Part shown: positions 33,686-47,149 of the stretch, in pieces | How the letters are laid out: each line of letters opens with the position of its first letter | How positions within the stretch are numbered: the first letter of the stretch is position 1 | DNA from: Zhengitettix transpicula | Taxonomy: Eukaryota; Arthropoda; Insecta; Orthoptera; Tetrigidae | DNA length: 64,000 nt | NCBI GenBank assembly: GCA_037074705.1 | Contig: CM073593.1 | Span: 10,669,001 to 10,733,000, forward strand | Direction of reading: 5' to 3' | The notes under the pieces: generated by a model | What the model saw: only the letters and a program-made list of their open reading frames with translations | Database searches by the model: none | Told to the model about the DNA's origin: nothing | Made by a program: the position numbers and the translations under genes

Positions 33686-33688
<3 letters not shown>
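32633..33688 (-). mobile_element. Solo LTR (copy F2), minus strand, tail to tail with copy F
   Basis: Read on the minus strand it starts TGTGGTAATTAAAAGGAAAC at 33688 like copy E. It has the AATCTGACGATAA block (complement of TCGTCAGATT) near 33018 and the GGCCC...CCCTGAG box complement at 32905-32932. It ends with GCTCCAACGTGCC near 32663. The last bases before the shared TA tract no longer form TTACA. Frames at 33042-33266 and 33372-33593 lie inside it. Confidence 0.65.

Positions 33689-33717
<29 letters not shown>
33689..33717. repeat. (TA)n microsatellite
   Basis: A TA run adjoins the 5' end of copy F2. Confidence 0.95.
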
Positions 33718-33719
<2 letters not shown>

Positions 33720-34126
33720 TAATATTGCGTATTTAATCACCTATTTGTTCTGTTTGTGTTTAAAAACAGTGTTACTGTTATATTCTGCGTTTAATTATTG
33801 TAATGGGAAGCGCGAGTTTATTATCGGAAGCGACAATCTGGGGAATGTGAGATCCATCAAGAGGTTTTTGTTACGGTATAGTTCAGCCAGCAATTTTTGG
33901 AGATATTTACGGCTCCCCCTCTCAACTCCGTGTGAAAAATGGTTTTCATGTCTACCAACTGAGCTAGAATCTTCATTTTTTTATAATTAATTTATCAATT
34001 TATAAAAATTGAAATATTTATATTTCTTTAAATTTACAATAAAAAAATGTGTTGATAATAACTTATAATTTTAAATAATTAATACATGAAAACAATAATC
34101 GTATAAATTTTACAATTTATATATAT
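33718..34126. other. No gene recognised; weak tRNA-like trace
   Basis: Around 33880-33970 the text CTCAACTCCGTGTGAAAAATG and CTACCAACTGAGCTAGAATC is reminiscent of the tRNA-like repeat at 24762-25660, but it is too decayed to classify. The 91-codon frame at 33715-33990 covers this relic. Confidence 0.35.
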
Positions 34127-35475
34127 TGTAATGCCTGTTAAGTGAGGCATTGTTTGTGATGGATAGTCTGAGCTGTTGGAGGGGCAATTTTTGTAACGTA
34201 TTTATTTAGGTTCTTGGAAACGCTGGTCTTGAGAATTCGGAACCGTGCACGTGCGCGTGGCCTTTCTCAAACTAAATCTGGGGCACAATGTAATGCTTTT
34301 TAAGTGAGGCATTGTGTCTTATTGATGGTATGGACTGTTGGAGGGGCAGTTTTGTAACGTATTTAAATAGGACTGAGTATTTCTTCGTCTTGAGAATACT
34401 GGGTGTGTGGTCTGGAGAATTTGGAACCGTGCACGTGCCTGTGGGGTTGAGAAGACAAATGAGTCCTACCCAAAGTAATTACGGGTCCTGTCTCGATTGT
34501 CGGCTTTGGACATGAAGTAGTTAGCAATTTGCGGACTACGGAACTGCAGCTGCATAATATAAATCTCGGGATAATGGAAGAATCTGTCAACAGGCATTTG
34601 CGACGAAGTTTTGGAACAATGGACAAAGGAAGAGACTGGTAGGATATAAGAGAGGAGATAAGCTTTTTAGGAGTTAGTCATGCTGCGATCACCGAAGCTG
34701 GTGGACGTGATGGTTAGTCGTACTGAGATCACCGAGACTGGAGGATTTGTTAGTTGGTTGTTCGGCGATCACCGAAGCTGGAGACTATGACTAAGACAGA
34801 CATCGTTTAATGGAGGAGAATGTGTTATAAGTTGCAGTCTGCGAAAGAAATAGCCAAATATTCATCGATTAACATTTTGTATGCCGAAGTCTAATCTATT
34901 CTATCCTCAAATTAGACCACTGTCTTCGATTGTAGGAGACCAGGACACTGCATCCAGCGTTTAGTAATCAGAACGAGCAAATGATATGTCCTTCACGAAC
35001 GGAGAACCAACTTTTGTCAAACCAACAGTGTGTGTTAGAATCAGTGTTTAAAACGGCCAGTATATAAGGTGTGTGTGTACGAACGAGCCAAATTTTCCTG
35101 AGTAATCGTAAGTTGAAATTTCATGGTATTCATAGATGTAAACCGAATTAAAAGATAAAGTCAGATATCGTTCTTTTCTGTTGTGTTGATAAAATAAACT
35201 CTTTAAATTGAAAATCAATCTTGTAGAATAAGTTCGTTGATAATTAATTTCGCCTATGTCTAGACGAATAAATATTTCTTTTTAATTTAAAGCTTAATTT
35301 TGTGTTCTTTGATTATGGTGAAATGTTCTGCCGTTATCAAACCCAGTTAAGACCTTTGAGAGAATGAGATCCTTTTTATATTTGTTTAATTATATAAGTG
35401 TTCAAAAATTACAATAAAATTGTTTTTTGTTTATAAATATTAATCTTTTATTTAGACACCCGTTTGTTTATTACA
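34127..35475 (+). mobile_element. Solo LTR (copy G) with duplicated 5' end
   Basis: It starts TGTAATGCC and ends TTTGTTTATTACA, 1349 bp, with ATAT on both sides. The first 162 bp is repeated imperfectly at 34289-34451: both units hold TTAAGTGAGGCATTGT, CTGTTGGAGGGGCA, TTTGTAACGTATTTA and GTGCACGTGC. AATGCC...GGCATT forms a perfect 6-bp hairpin at the very start. The middle matches 20540-20840 (family II), while the 3' half matches the other LTRs: GACACTGCATCCAGCG, a GTAAGT at 35108-35113 and a degenerate CCTTTGAGAG box. The copy therefore looks chimeric. Confidence 0.7.
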
Positions 35476-35479
35476 ATAT

Positions 35480-38270
35480 ATATATATGACCGGAAACTTT
35501 GTGTCAGATTAAGAAAGTACAAGTTTTATATAGGATAAGTTCGATGAAATTAGAATTCAGAAATCACATTCAGGGAATGATTGGACATTTCTTTGCGTCG
35601 TCAGATGTCATAAAACCTTCATTATTATAGTTTATCCACAATTTAAGTAGATTTTTCGTATTTTGTACGTCAAATTGATAACTATATTCTAAAGTGTTTA
35701 ATGAGCTTACTCTATAAGGAGAAGGTTTTGCTAACATATGATTAAAAAAATGTAGAGTCTTGTCTCAAAACAGTCGCTTGAAAGTTGTATATATCATTCC
35801 TAATAATCTTTGTCATTTGATTTATTATTTTATGGGCTAATGAAAAATTAACGCCCGTTTCATGCTTAAAGCCAAACGGTTTGGCTGTCGTTGTGATAGA
35901 GAAACAACCATAGATGCTTTTAAATAATACTCCATAATACTACATAATATTTCATTCCGATTCATAATTCACATCTAGAGTTGATATACAATACTGCCAA
36001 ACGTCAACATAACCATGGAAATATAAGTCTGATGAAATTACTACACATAATTATTAAATTTGTTAATTTAATGGATTGAGATTTATGGTGGTTGGTGAGA
36101 TATGTTTCAATGTGTTTTGCTTGGTACTGAGGATGACACCCATAGAAACACAGCTTTGTTACATAATTGATTTCGGAATTTACCTTTTCAGTGAATGCGA
36201 CTTTTTTGGGGGGCTTAAGTAAACTGCATTTCTTCTTGGAAAACCCGTGACGCCGGACAAGTATATTAGCATTACACGAAATAATGGGAAGATTAAGAAT
36301 AAACATTAGATTAATCATCATCTGATTATAAATGAATGATCCAGTTAACCTGATCCATAATCCAATAACACAAAGTGTAAAATACCGTAGTGTAAATTAA
36401 ATAATTGGGAATATTAGGTTATATTTGGAAACATACACAAACAAAAGTGTTTCCGACGAATCTACGTTCCGGGAAAAAAGGCATTGTGTTTTAAAGGTAT
36501 ACTTTATAATAATGAATTCTCGAAGAACTTAAGCGTATGGATTTCTATTGTAGCTCATGCCCATATTTGGGCTTCCTTTATTCTGTTATTTTCTTTCAAG
36601 TGTAATAATTTGTAAAATAAATTTATTGTCTGGATTAATAACTCCTTTGATAACCTCATACGTTATCACAATTTTAGGTAGCGTAGTTGATCAGTTGTTG
36701 GTGACGCAACCAATGTATTTATTTTTGTTCGATGTTTACGTCACTCTCCAAGCAAGAGCTGTGTAGTGAAAGAGCTGAATTGACTCAACTCGCATTTCAT
36801 TCACTCATTCTCCAATATTATTACTACGGTTTGAAGGTACTTATATAAGCTCCGACAGATAGGTATTATCCAATTCTAACTGGAATAAAAAGACGAAAAC
36901 GCATCACGGTCAGCCTCACAGGACTACGGAGTTTCAATGGGACGTGTGGCAACAACGGAAACTCCTGTGCGTCCTATACGCAGCCCAGCAACACACACAC
37001 ACACTGACCAGCCGCAGGAAGTTGGACCGAGAATGGCTATGGCTACTCTTACTCGGAATGTTTGTTCAAATATAAGTATCAATTGCAAAGTTATTAATAG
37101 TTATCATTCAATAATTTTACTACATCAGTTTTAAAATGTGAATTGAACTACACTCATTCACGCCCGATTATCAATGTTCATCCTTAGTGATTTAAGTAAA
37201 TAATATTTATAAAGGATTAGCTTTGTCTTTCAAAAAGCTAATTTCCTTACTGTTATAAATATGTTTAATTAATTTTCATTCACGTACTGTGATATGTTCA
37301 CAGTTTTCAGCACTTTTCCTTAAATTCTATTAAAGAGGTGATTTAAAAATATGAAATGAATAGTGCCACGAAATCTTCAATACATTCTATACTTTTTAAG
37401 GGTAAAACAATTGATTCTCAACTACAAATACAATAATTTTCTTAACAAGAATAGTTAATTAGATTTTTAAGAAAATAAACCACTATTGTAGTGAAAAAAT
37501 TGTAACGTAACAGGTTTAATTTGTTTACTGATTTAATTTACAAGGCCAAGGATAATACAGACGCCAGTGCTTTTCTATTTCGCCCGTCTCCCCTTGTTAC
37601 ATAACTTTATATTAGAGGATTTCACCCCTTACTAAAATAGCTTTGGGTGTAGGAAAGGAACAGAGCTTAGTTTCCCCTTAATACGTTTTCTGCGTGGAAC
37701 GTATTCATTTCGCCGAATACAGAAAAATGAAGCAGATATTAGCTTTAGGGTAAATCAGAAAATAATTATATGAAACTACAAAAACTTCAAATGACTAGAA
37801 TTTTGTATGAATCATTATATTTAAATTTATATTAACAGAATAATGTTAAAAAATGAAAAATTTTGTTTTACAAACGTTAGAAATATAATGATTTAAGGGA
37901 AAGAATCTACTATAACAGTATTTTAGAAATATTTTACAAATCCGAAATGAATTTACTTAAAATCTTCTACCTCTTTTATACTCAAATTGTCGTAACATCA
38001 GTCCTTTTTTCCAAAAGAATTGTTTTTAAATTATAAGACATCGACGCGAAATAGAAGTACCAAAAATATAAATTTAAGTTCCGAAACATTAAAACACTAA
38101 ATCATGATCTAACGTCAAAGTATTTTCTCTTTACATGAAGAATTTCTACTCCAAAACATGTACGTACTATTTTATTATTGTGTTTAAGACCCTGAAAATT
38201 TTAAAACGAACATATTTCTTCTTGTTTTAAATATAAAACCTCTATGTTAAAAGTTTATTAATTAGGCAAA
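35480..38270. other. No gene recognised
   Basis: AT-rich. A TATATAAG with CAG-rich sequence near 36845-37040 and an ACACACACAC run are the only marks. Frames at 36004-36321 (minus), 36557-36766 and 36937-37134 have no recognisable motif. Confidence 0.45.
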
Positions 38271-38274
38271 ACAA

Positions 38275-38360
38275 AGTTATAAAATAAGTAGCGCACAACC
38301 TTTCTACAATCCTCGTCAGGTGATTCACAAACACAAGACACACAAAAATGTCATAGTTCA
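38275..38360 (-). ncRNA. PLE tail with hammerhead-like core, minus strand
   Basis: On the minus strand the text is TCACCTGACGAGG, a short spacer, then GAAAGGTTGTGCGC. CTGACGA lies at 38319-38313, and the CAC before it can pair with the GTG after GTT, as in the tail at 2858-2905. The C after GAAA is G here. No coding remnant adjoins it. Confidence 0.4.
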
Positions 38361-38399
38361 CAATCGAGGTGAATAAGAAAAAAAACTTTTGATTGGATT

Positions 38400-40990
38400 G
38401 CAGGATTTGGGATTTTGAGGTATTTATTTCATCACTTAATGTTGTCTGTTGATTGGAATCTTCTTTATCTAATTAGTATTCTTATTTTTTTGAAAGGCCA
38501 AATACAGGGAGTTGTATTAATTCGGTTTTCCTACACCGCGGACAAACTGAAAAAACGCAGCGATATAAATACAAGAGACTGAAAGTGACTTTGAACGCCT
38601 GGAAGCTTATATAACCGGTCAGACGTAGAAAATAAAACAGCCTAGGCGTAGCGTTGTAAAAACTTGGGTGTTTACAAGCGAAACGTTGGCAAACTCGCCG
38701 AAAATGTGCCACAAAAACCGAAAATCAGGTGGTTACTAAGAACTTTTATCGGTCACGAAAACAGTTATTTTATGATATTTTTACCATTGTTAATTCATAT
38801 AGTCTACATTGACAGAAAATTCAGTTGTGTTTTTTAAATCGTACATCATAATTTTAGAAGTATAAAAATGTGTATTTGTTTGGACACGAAGAACGTCTTA
38901 TTGATTCAAATGTGGAAACGTTCAATTGAATTGTTTCTAAATTGCTCGTACAACAACCTATCGGCAATATAAAGATCTGAACACTCCCAAAACCCTCTCA
39001 AGAAGACAACAGGTGGTGATAACCCGCGTCAGAATCTCTCACACCAAATTAACTCCTAGTTTTCTCTTTTGCATGATCCCTCCGCCTCCTTGTCATAATT
39101 GCAACAGAACCCTAACAATACAACAAGCAAAGATATCAAATCCTCGGAGAAACTATCCCCATCAAAGGATAAAATATTTAATCCAAATAAATGTATTGAA
39201 CAAAATCTATAACCTATTCTATTTATATGTAACAACATGTTAATATAATTAAATAAAGTTAATAATTTTAAAAATAGTTCCTCGTTTTTTTGTGTGTTAA
39301 TAAAGGCGTAGAGAGCAATTAAAGAAACCTTTAAAGCCTTAAAATTTCTCCGACATCAAGAAACGGGACTTATGAAGGGCGCTATCTAATAAAGCACGAA
39401 AAATTCGATTTACCCATCTCAACCCCGACAACATTACGAACGAAACAAGTCAATGTATCTGTGATTGTTATGACTGTCCGTTGTGTGTCACAGCAGGATA
39501 ATGATGGAAGGCTTAACCGAAGTACTGGGGACAGAGGCTTAATTGCAGATTGTCCCGCAGCGATCATTCATAATGGAGATGCTATCGTTGTCCGGAAATC
39601 CTCGCCTGGCTAATAGGCCGAGGGAGCTGGGATCCATCTAAATGGCGCGCATTAAGGACGAACATAGTCTCAGCCGGCCTTGGTCAACATCTCAAAAACC
39701 TTCGTCACATCATTCTCAATCTTGAAAATATCGGGAAGCTTTGGCTACTAATAGTTTAAAAAACTTACATAATTTTGGGTAATCTCATTTAATATAATAC
39801 AATTTGGCCAATTATATATGACTGTTAACTAACAACGACACATGATTTGATGCGTTGATATGATAGGAAAAGAATATTGAAGTAAATTTCGTTAACAATG
39901 TTTCTCTTTAGTTTCCTGAAGATTTTATGTATTTAAGTAATGTAAAAGAAATTCAATAAATTAATTATTATAAACGTTTTTTGGAAAATGAAAGTCTACT
40001 TTGAGCGTTCGGAACATACATCACACAGCATGTCAAAACGTCTTCAAGAAGAAAAAAACCGGGAAAGCCTGCAAAAGTTATAACCAAAGTAAATAGATAA
40101 TTTAAATATGGCCAAAAGTCAGAATTTATTAAAATTAAAATTTACATTAAATATAAAACGTTTCTTCCCTATTGCCATATAGATTTATTAATTTGCTTGA
40201 ATTTTTTCGGTCTAAACCGCACCAGCCGTGAGGAATTTCTCTTCATTTCGGCTCATGGAGGACGTGTGCGTATCGGATGGATACAATGCGTTAACAAATT
40301 TTCACTCGGTTCGGATTTCAGTGAAAACGCAGTAGAAACCCTGTGGTAACCCGTTTTGAGGGGCTCCACTACAGATCACGTAGGGTTGATCTGGACCGTT
40401 TGATTGGTTCCCTGACTCCTTGCATGTGGTACTTCACTTTGGAGTCTGGAGCCATTCAAAGTTAGTCTTTCTACTGCCGTCTTGGAACTATCAAGCATCC
40501 TGGGTACTCTCTGCTCAGTCTTGCTTTTCTATATTAAAATATATCTTTACCTTCATAGCGCTTTCTGATTTTGTTTGTTGTCTCTGGACGGTACTATAGA
40601 TAACAAGAACCTTACGTTATCGATTTTCCTATTTTCCTATCCTAGACGTCGACACTGTAGAAGAGCTTTTATTCCGACCTGATCCTATTTCGTTTGATCA
40701 TTTCGTACCTTAGCTCAAACTAAATTTTATTGACATCCGCCTTATTTTGGTCTCCGATTCTTATCAGGTACGCTATATTACATATTGACGATGAGAAATC
40801 AACACCTCTCTGGCAGTCAGATGATGAAACAGCACACTCTCGAGAACTTGATATCTTTGCATATTTATAACACATACAAGTATAACTAATTCTACGCACG
40901 CCAGTTCCAAAGATATTCTTTCCTCTCTCTATCGTCCTTCCACCAAGCGGAGAACAACCAAAACCGAATGAAAGAGATCACAAACAATGT
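38400..40990. other. No gene recognised
   Basis: Small GC-richer patches occur at 39590-39700 and 40200-40560. The frames 38482-38712, 39013-39243 and 39382-39567 are short and without motifs. Confidence 0.45.
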
Positions 40991-40998
40991 CGTATATA

Positions 40999-41065
40999 AT
41001 GAATAAGAAAGGTAGCCAATTCAGACAAAAAAGTGATAACATAAATACCATTCAACGTTTCTGGA
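40999..41065 (-). mobile_element. Penelope-like end, left piece
   Basis: AATAAGAAAGGTAGCCAATT followed by ACATAAATACCATTCAACGTTTCTGG is the reverse complement of the PLE tail (CCAGAAACGTTG...GGCTATCTTTCTTATT). It is cut off at about 41065 where LINE sequence begins. AATGTCGTATATAAT just outside (40984-40998) resembles AATGTTGTATATAAT at 42354-42368, a possible target duplication around the whole PLE. Confidence 0.65.
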
Positions 41066-42310
41066 ATCATATTATCACATTTCTTGTGGCGTGCCTCAGG
41101 GCTCAATATTAGGTCCACTGCTTTTTCTTTTGTATATTAATGATCTTCCAGAATATATGGATCATATAAAATCTGTCTTATACGCATATGACACTAATTT
41201 GTTAATTACGGGCATTGATTTAAATAATCTCAATGCGAAGATTGAGATTGCATCTAGAAACCTAAATACTTGGTTCGCCGCCAATAAATTAACACTCAAT
41301 GTACAGAAAATTAAGCTAGTTCGTTTTACAACAGAAACCAACAACATCGTAACGGATAAGTTCTCAGATCATGCGACTTTCACTCGGCTTGCAGGTCGAC
41401 AGTAAATCAAAATGGAACTTGCACATTGATCGCCTTGTGCACAAACTTAGTTCTGTTTGTTACTCATTGAGACTATTGATGCAACAAGTTGATACCAAAA
41501 CTGCTTCACTAGTCTATTTTGCCTACCTTCATTCACATATGTGTTACGGTATTGCCAACTGGGGCAATTGTTCTCGTAGTGTGGATGTCTTCAAACTGCA
41601 AAAACGAGCCATTAAAATTATATCAGGATCAGATGCTAGAGAAAGCTGCAGACCGCTGTTCAAAATACTTCATATTCTTACTGTACCTAGCGCTTACATA
41701 TTACAAATACTACCATTTGTTAAACGCAACATGAACCTTTTTGCAAGTAACGGGAACAATCATGGAGGAACCGTCCAGTTCTCAGCCTCAGTTTCTACTA
41801 GTCTAGCGTTCATTATTCCGGTATCGCACTATTTAACAGCCTTCCTGGCCATGTAAAGAACATCAACAACTTCAACTCATTCGTCAAGGAGTATAAAACT
41901 TTTCTTCTAAATGGAACTTATTACTCCGTACACGAGTTTTTCAATCGGTCTCACATTCGCTGAACTGTCTTGCCTACAAAATTTCCGAATATGCTGCAAA
42001 TATGTAAATAGTGTGTCCAGATTTCCCCTTTTGGTTCTGTTTTCCTGACTCTGCTTTCTGTTTTAGTAAATATCAATGACGACATAGTGACAGGAGATGA
42101 ATACCAGGAAGTGATAAGTGTCGTGTTAGAGAATTTCTTAAAGATAGTGGGTATGAATGTGGTGACTGGACAAATGTGAACAGATTTTAATTTTTTGTGT
42201 AACTTATTAATTATTACTATTAATATCCTCTCTTTACATTTGTAACGAATCCTATTTGCTCATTATAGGGCTAATGGTGAATAAATCTATCGATCTCTCT
42301 ATCTATCTAT
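41066..42310 (+). pseudogene. CR1/L2-like LINE ORF2 3' fragment
   Basis: The RT line begins GVPQGSILGPLLFLLYINDL and continues with the catalytic box altered from YADD to YAYD (41181-41192), LNTWFAANKLTLNVQK, a one-base slip near 41400, then HIDRLVHKLSSVCYSLRLL, GIANWGNC, KLQKRAIKIISG and RPLFKILHILTVPS. After another slip it ends NINNFNSFVKEYKTFL and a stop near 41961. The 3' UTR finishes in a TCTA microsatellite tail (42282-42310). The motif order fits the CR1/L2/Daphne-like LINE group; the exact clade is uncertain. It is 5'-truncated. Confidence 0.85.
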
Positions 42311-42358
42311 CTTTCTTATTCTTTATTTTCAATCAGACATAATTTTTTTCATTTTAAT
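42311..42358 (+). mobile_element. Penelope-like end, right piece
   Basis: TTTCTTATTCTTTATTTTCA and the following T-rich ATTTTTTTCATTTTAA closely match 2938-2984 at the end of the family B PLE. With the inverted piece at 40999-41065, it brackets the LINE. Confidence 0.6.
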
Positions 42359-42359
42359 G

Positions 42360-45300
42360 TTGTATATAATTAGAAAAGTAAAATGTCAACTTATATAACA
42401 CATTTAACAGAATTGTTTTTGAGAAATACTAAAAACTTCCATAGCCGAATATTTTTCTGTTAAATGGTTTATATAACTTCACATTCTATTTTTCGTGGTG
42501 ATATACAACTAAAGAAATCCCTTAACATTGAAAAGAAACGTTTAGCAATTAAATGTAGTAATTTTAACAAATCATAACTTTTGGATATTATACACTAATT
42601 ATATTTATTTGTAATACAAGTTAGATTAAGTTTCTATGTTTAATTATAAAGGGAAAATTTTTTGTATTCTCAAAAAAGGAACTTCTCCATAGTTGATTCT
42701 GTGCACCCTCAAATATAATGAACCTGATATCAATTCTCTTTTGTATATATAGCGTTGATTGACAGCTCTTCGAAAATTTATTGTAACCCTCGTTATCGGA
42801 ATAACGCTTAAATAAATTTCCAAGAAATTTTGTTAGCAAGTGGAAGATGCCAAGAATAAAAGCGAAAAAGAAGGAAACTCTAACTGACAGCATTTTGCAA
42901 TAATTGTTTATTAACAATAGTTGAAATATATCTAATATTACCTAGGATAAAGTAGCTCGTTTATAATAAATACTTATACAATTGTTTCGTTATTTAACAT
43001 GTCTTAAAAACGTAAAACCTGGCTAACGTCCTTAAACGTATCTATTGCACACAATGCATATTCGATGTTAAATCAAAGAAAATAAATGAATTTTACATAT
43101 TGATGTTGAGTAATTGAAACAATGTCTGTAGACATGGCACTACATGAAAAATAGGAAAAAAGTATTTTTTTAAATCTCAGTAAGTAAATAATTCGAAATA
43201 TTACAAAATTACGGGCATAAAATAAATCATTTATGTTTGATAATATATTATCTTGAGTTTCGTTTGGTTTAATTTAAGGCTCTTCGAATTGGCATTACTA
43301 TTATGAGAGTTATCAAAGTTTTGTGAAGCTCAAGGTTACAAAAAATGTATTTGACCTTTAATGTATCTAAACGTATATTTCTTACAATAAAAATAAAAAA
43401 ATTTTACCTTCTAATCTAATGTACGTGTAGTGAAAATATAAATATTTAAACGCAATGGAATCAATCCGAAATAAAATAGCTACTAGGAACTGCAAATCGC
43501 AGTCTCCTATATCCTATTGTTAGAAGAATTACACATTCTACAACTTCCCTGGGCGTCTACTTATCAAATAGCAACACTCATATGGAAAAAAATAGCGGAG
43601 CACCTTTCCATAAATATGGAAAGTGTTGATTCAAAATATTCATTGCTCAGTCATGGAATGTTTATCTCGTCATTTTTGGTCATATAGAGACTGGCCTTAG
43701 ATACAAGTCTTTTAACAGTTCCACCACATACTATTTTGTGGAAAAATTGAACCCAAATCTTCATCATGGAAAAAAGATAGGGTGAAAAAGTTAAATTTGT
43801 ATTTTCACGTAGAAACAAAATCACATCAATAACGAATAAGGCTTGGGTTTGACGACGACAATAAAATAACGAGAGACTAAGAAGTTCGAAAAATCTCATT
43901 CAGCAACTGATATACAACACATCGCATGAGCGATTGAGTCACTTTGAGTTTATATCTCGGTAGGAGTCTAGAATCCACCAATCAGAACGCTTAAAATATA
44001 GGCCGTCATTGTCCAACAATAGCATGTCAACGTTTTGGATGTTTTCGTCTTACATATAGTAGACGCAAGAAGACGTTGCACCTCGGATTGTTATTAATAA
44101 TAATTAATTAAGTGATTATTACGTACGTTATTAATCGGAAAATGCTAATTCATCATACTGTTCTTGTTACATGTGATCGTCAATCTATGTATATTAAGTT
44201 ATGTCTTTAAAATATTCGGTTTCTAAACGTATACACTCTGGTCGTCTCCATCAAAATTTACTTAATCTTAAAAGTATGATTATGTCACTTTGACCGCTGA
44301 ATTTTCTCCCAACTGCACGTTACTTGTGTGTTAGTTGATTTGTATTCAGTAACAATGCAATACAACAATTACCTAAGGCAAACCTACAATTTCCGAACTA
44401 CAGAATTGAAGCGTGACTTTAGACATTTGTTTCATATGAATCAACAAACTATTACATTTTATTTAAATAGAGCAAATAACTGTCGCTCCTAATTTACATT
44501 TCTGAAGCAGTTTTTTTTATTGTTTCGTCTTCTTCTTAAGCTCATAAAAAAGAAGTAAGTAGGTATCCACTGATTGTTAATAAGTACAACAAACATAAAC
44601 CGACCTACCAAGAAACTTTCTTCACATATTCCTTGACAGAAAGTGAATTATTATTAAACCATTTGAAAATTTTAAAAGCATGTATTACAAGGATAACTTG
44701 CACACACCAAATAGTCTCACTGCCCTTTGAAAATTATTACGTTAATTTTAACATAGATCGTTGTTTTCCTGAACGGTTCAATTATTGAAGCTGTTACAGT
44801 TGCGTCAGAAATAGAAAAATAAATAGGTGCAAAGTGATGAATACAACCAAAATTGCGCGTATGTTTTCAGAAACGCTGCTAGTACAACAGTTCGGCTGCG
44901 CAGTGACGTCACACGTGCTACTGTGCAGTGCAACCACAAGAAAGAAAGATGTTTCAAATCGTCCATTAGTGACGCCATGTAACAATTTATTTTAATTGCA
45001 TTATAGACATCGTTTATTTGCCTTGATTTATCGTAAAAATAGAGATGCGCCAGTAGTTTGAGTGGGTGACTAACTATTTTAAAACTACGACGTTAGTGTT
45101 AATCAGCCAGAACATTTGAGGAAGACTGAAGCTGCCAGTGCAACTGTGTGTAAAAATCTCAGAAAGTTTACTCCGTATGAAACCTAATCCAACGGTGCGT
45201 TTGTGTAGTTTACGTCTTCACAAGGGAGACTCCCGTTTATAGGAAAATTACGCTGTTGATACAGCTTTCCCCGTGTGGATTATTTTTGTAATTTAATTTA

Positions 45301-47060
45301 GAAAGGGAATGTTTCTTAAGCCTAAGGCGCGTTAGTGCTACCCTCCCCTCCCGATAAGGGCATCATTATCCAGCGCAAGACGCTTCCTCCCCCTGTATGT
45401 GGCTCCATTACCACGCAGCTCACTGAGCCAGCTCAAAGGCGTACACGACATTTACAATAGTGCTCTGTTATTCCCGAATGAGGCTAATGAAGCGCAGTGC
45501 AGAGCCTTTGTTTCCACCCCGCTCCAGACTGAGTTGCGTATTCTTGGAGGTTGTTAAACTAGCAGGAAATATTATGGTGCGGGGAGGGGGGCAGGGGGGT
45601 ATCAGATGCTAAGACTGTTCTCGTTGCAAATTAGTTCCGGCAGGGCTATTAAATGTGGGTCAAGTTTGTGCGGACTTCCATTTGCCTTTAAAGCTCTCGG
45701 TAAGTTTTCACGGAATTTTGTAAAATAAGTTAACCTGTGATAGAACTTTAAACCAGGATTTTCCTCAATTCCTAGCGGACATGAACTCGTGGTCAAAGCT
45801 TCACCAGTATCAGACAAGGTGATTCGAAGCAAAAGGATGCTTGAATTTAATTATTTAACCGTTGTCAATTTATTAGTGGCAAGAAAGATCTTCGTTTTAC
45901 AAATCCTTTACGAGCCTTATATTTTGTATAATATTTATGGAAGATAAATGGGAACTATTGATGAAAATAAAACCATAAAAGGTAATTTTTGTAATGAAAA
46001 AATTCAAGTCCATATTATAAGAGAATACTTTGGAGCGACCTCCTATTGGTACACAGTTTGGTCAATCTATGATTTGCGAGTGTGATATTATATCACATAT
46101 ATCCAAATTACATCATATTTGAAGTACGAAGAGTACACAAGAAATAAACGACCCGTAAAACAGACAACAAGCAGAAACTTATTATGAAAAAAAATTGTAA
46201 AAAAAATGGTAGACGTTTATATCAACTGTTGTGATCTTTGTCAATACTATCGCCAGAGTTACAACACATTACAAAGAACATGAACTTAAATTAACAAAGA
46301 TTATTTAATAACCCATCATAAATACAGTTTAAATGTGAAGTGTCCTGTTTAACATTTAAAGAAAATTTGTTGGACTTAATATGTAACATTTCTGAGATTA
46401 ACCTTTTATTAAAATTAGTTTCCTTAACTAGAATAATAGTATTATCAAAATTTAAAGAATGATTAAGATTCAAACAAAAAATCAAAAGATTATCATACAA
46501 AAATTACATTCCTGGGCTGAATTTATATATAAATAAATTTAGACATGGATGATAATGCTAATAACTGATTAGAAATATAATTTTAATAACATTTTCTGCA
46601 ACCATTTACACTCTCCCACAACCTAGAACCCGCCCTAATAAGAACATGTGATAACGTGCGTTATTTTTTCCATTCTTCGTTTTTTTTATCTTCAATTGGC
46701 AAATTAGTTCACGGTGCTTTGCAATTTACTGTTAACACGAGGAACGCCGTTTCGTTTTAACGTTCAGTTAATTACTAAGTTTCATCAATGGACGTCGCTT
46801 TGGTTGTAATACCGTTTGTCGTTGATACGCATTGGAATCAATCAGAACTGAAAATAGCAACGTTATTGGAAAAGCGATTACATGCAGAACTTTCATGAAT
46901 CTAAATACTGAGTAAATGAGCCGTACCTCAGCTGTAAAAACACATTCCCGTCCAAAATAACAAAGACGTAAACTGCTTTTGTCAAGGTTTTACGTGGCAA
47001 CTGATATATTATGGAATTCAATACGGACAGTAATTTATGACGGGGCTGAAACTAATTTAT
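42360..47060. other. Long stretch without recognised genes
   Basis: AT-rich with a GC-richer patch at 45330-45600. Frames at 42621-42917, 43651-43899, 44794-44985, 45602-45832 and 46291-46500 (all minus) are 63-98 codons with no motif. No terminal repeats were found. Confidence 0.45.
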
Positions 47061-47149
47061 AATCCTTATTATCGTATTTAGTTTTACGTAATGTGGACGA
47101 TAAAGTTGCTCAGCTAGAAGGTCCAATTTAAATTCATGTATTTTTATTC

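Noticed and set aside
36937..37134. 65-codon frame with PATHTHTDQP
   Set aside because: It reads through an AC dinucleotide run, has no motif and no supporting signals.
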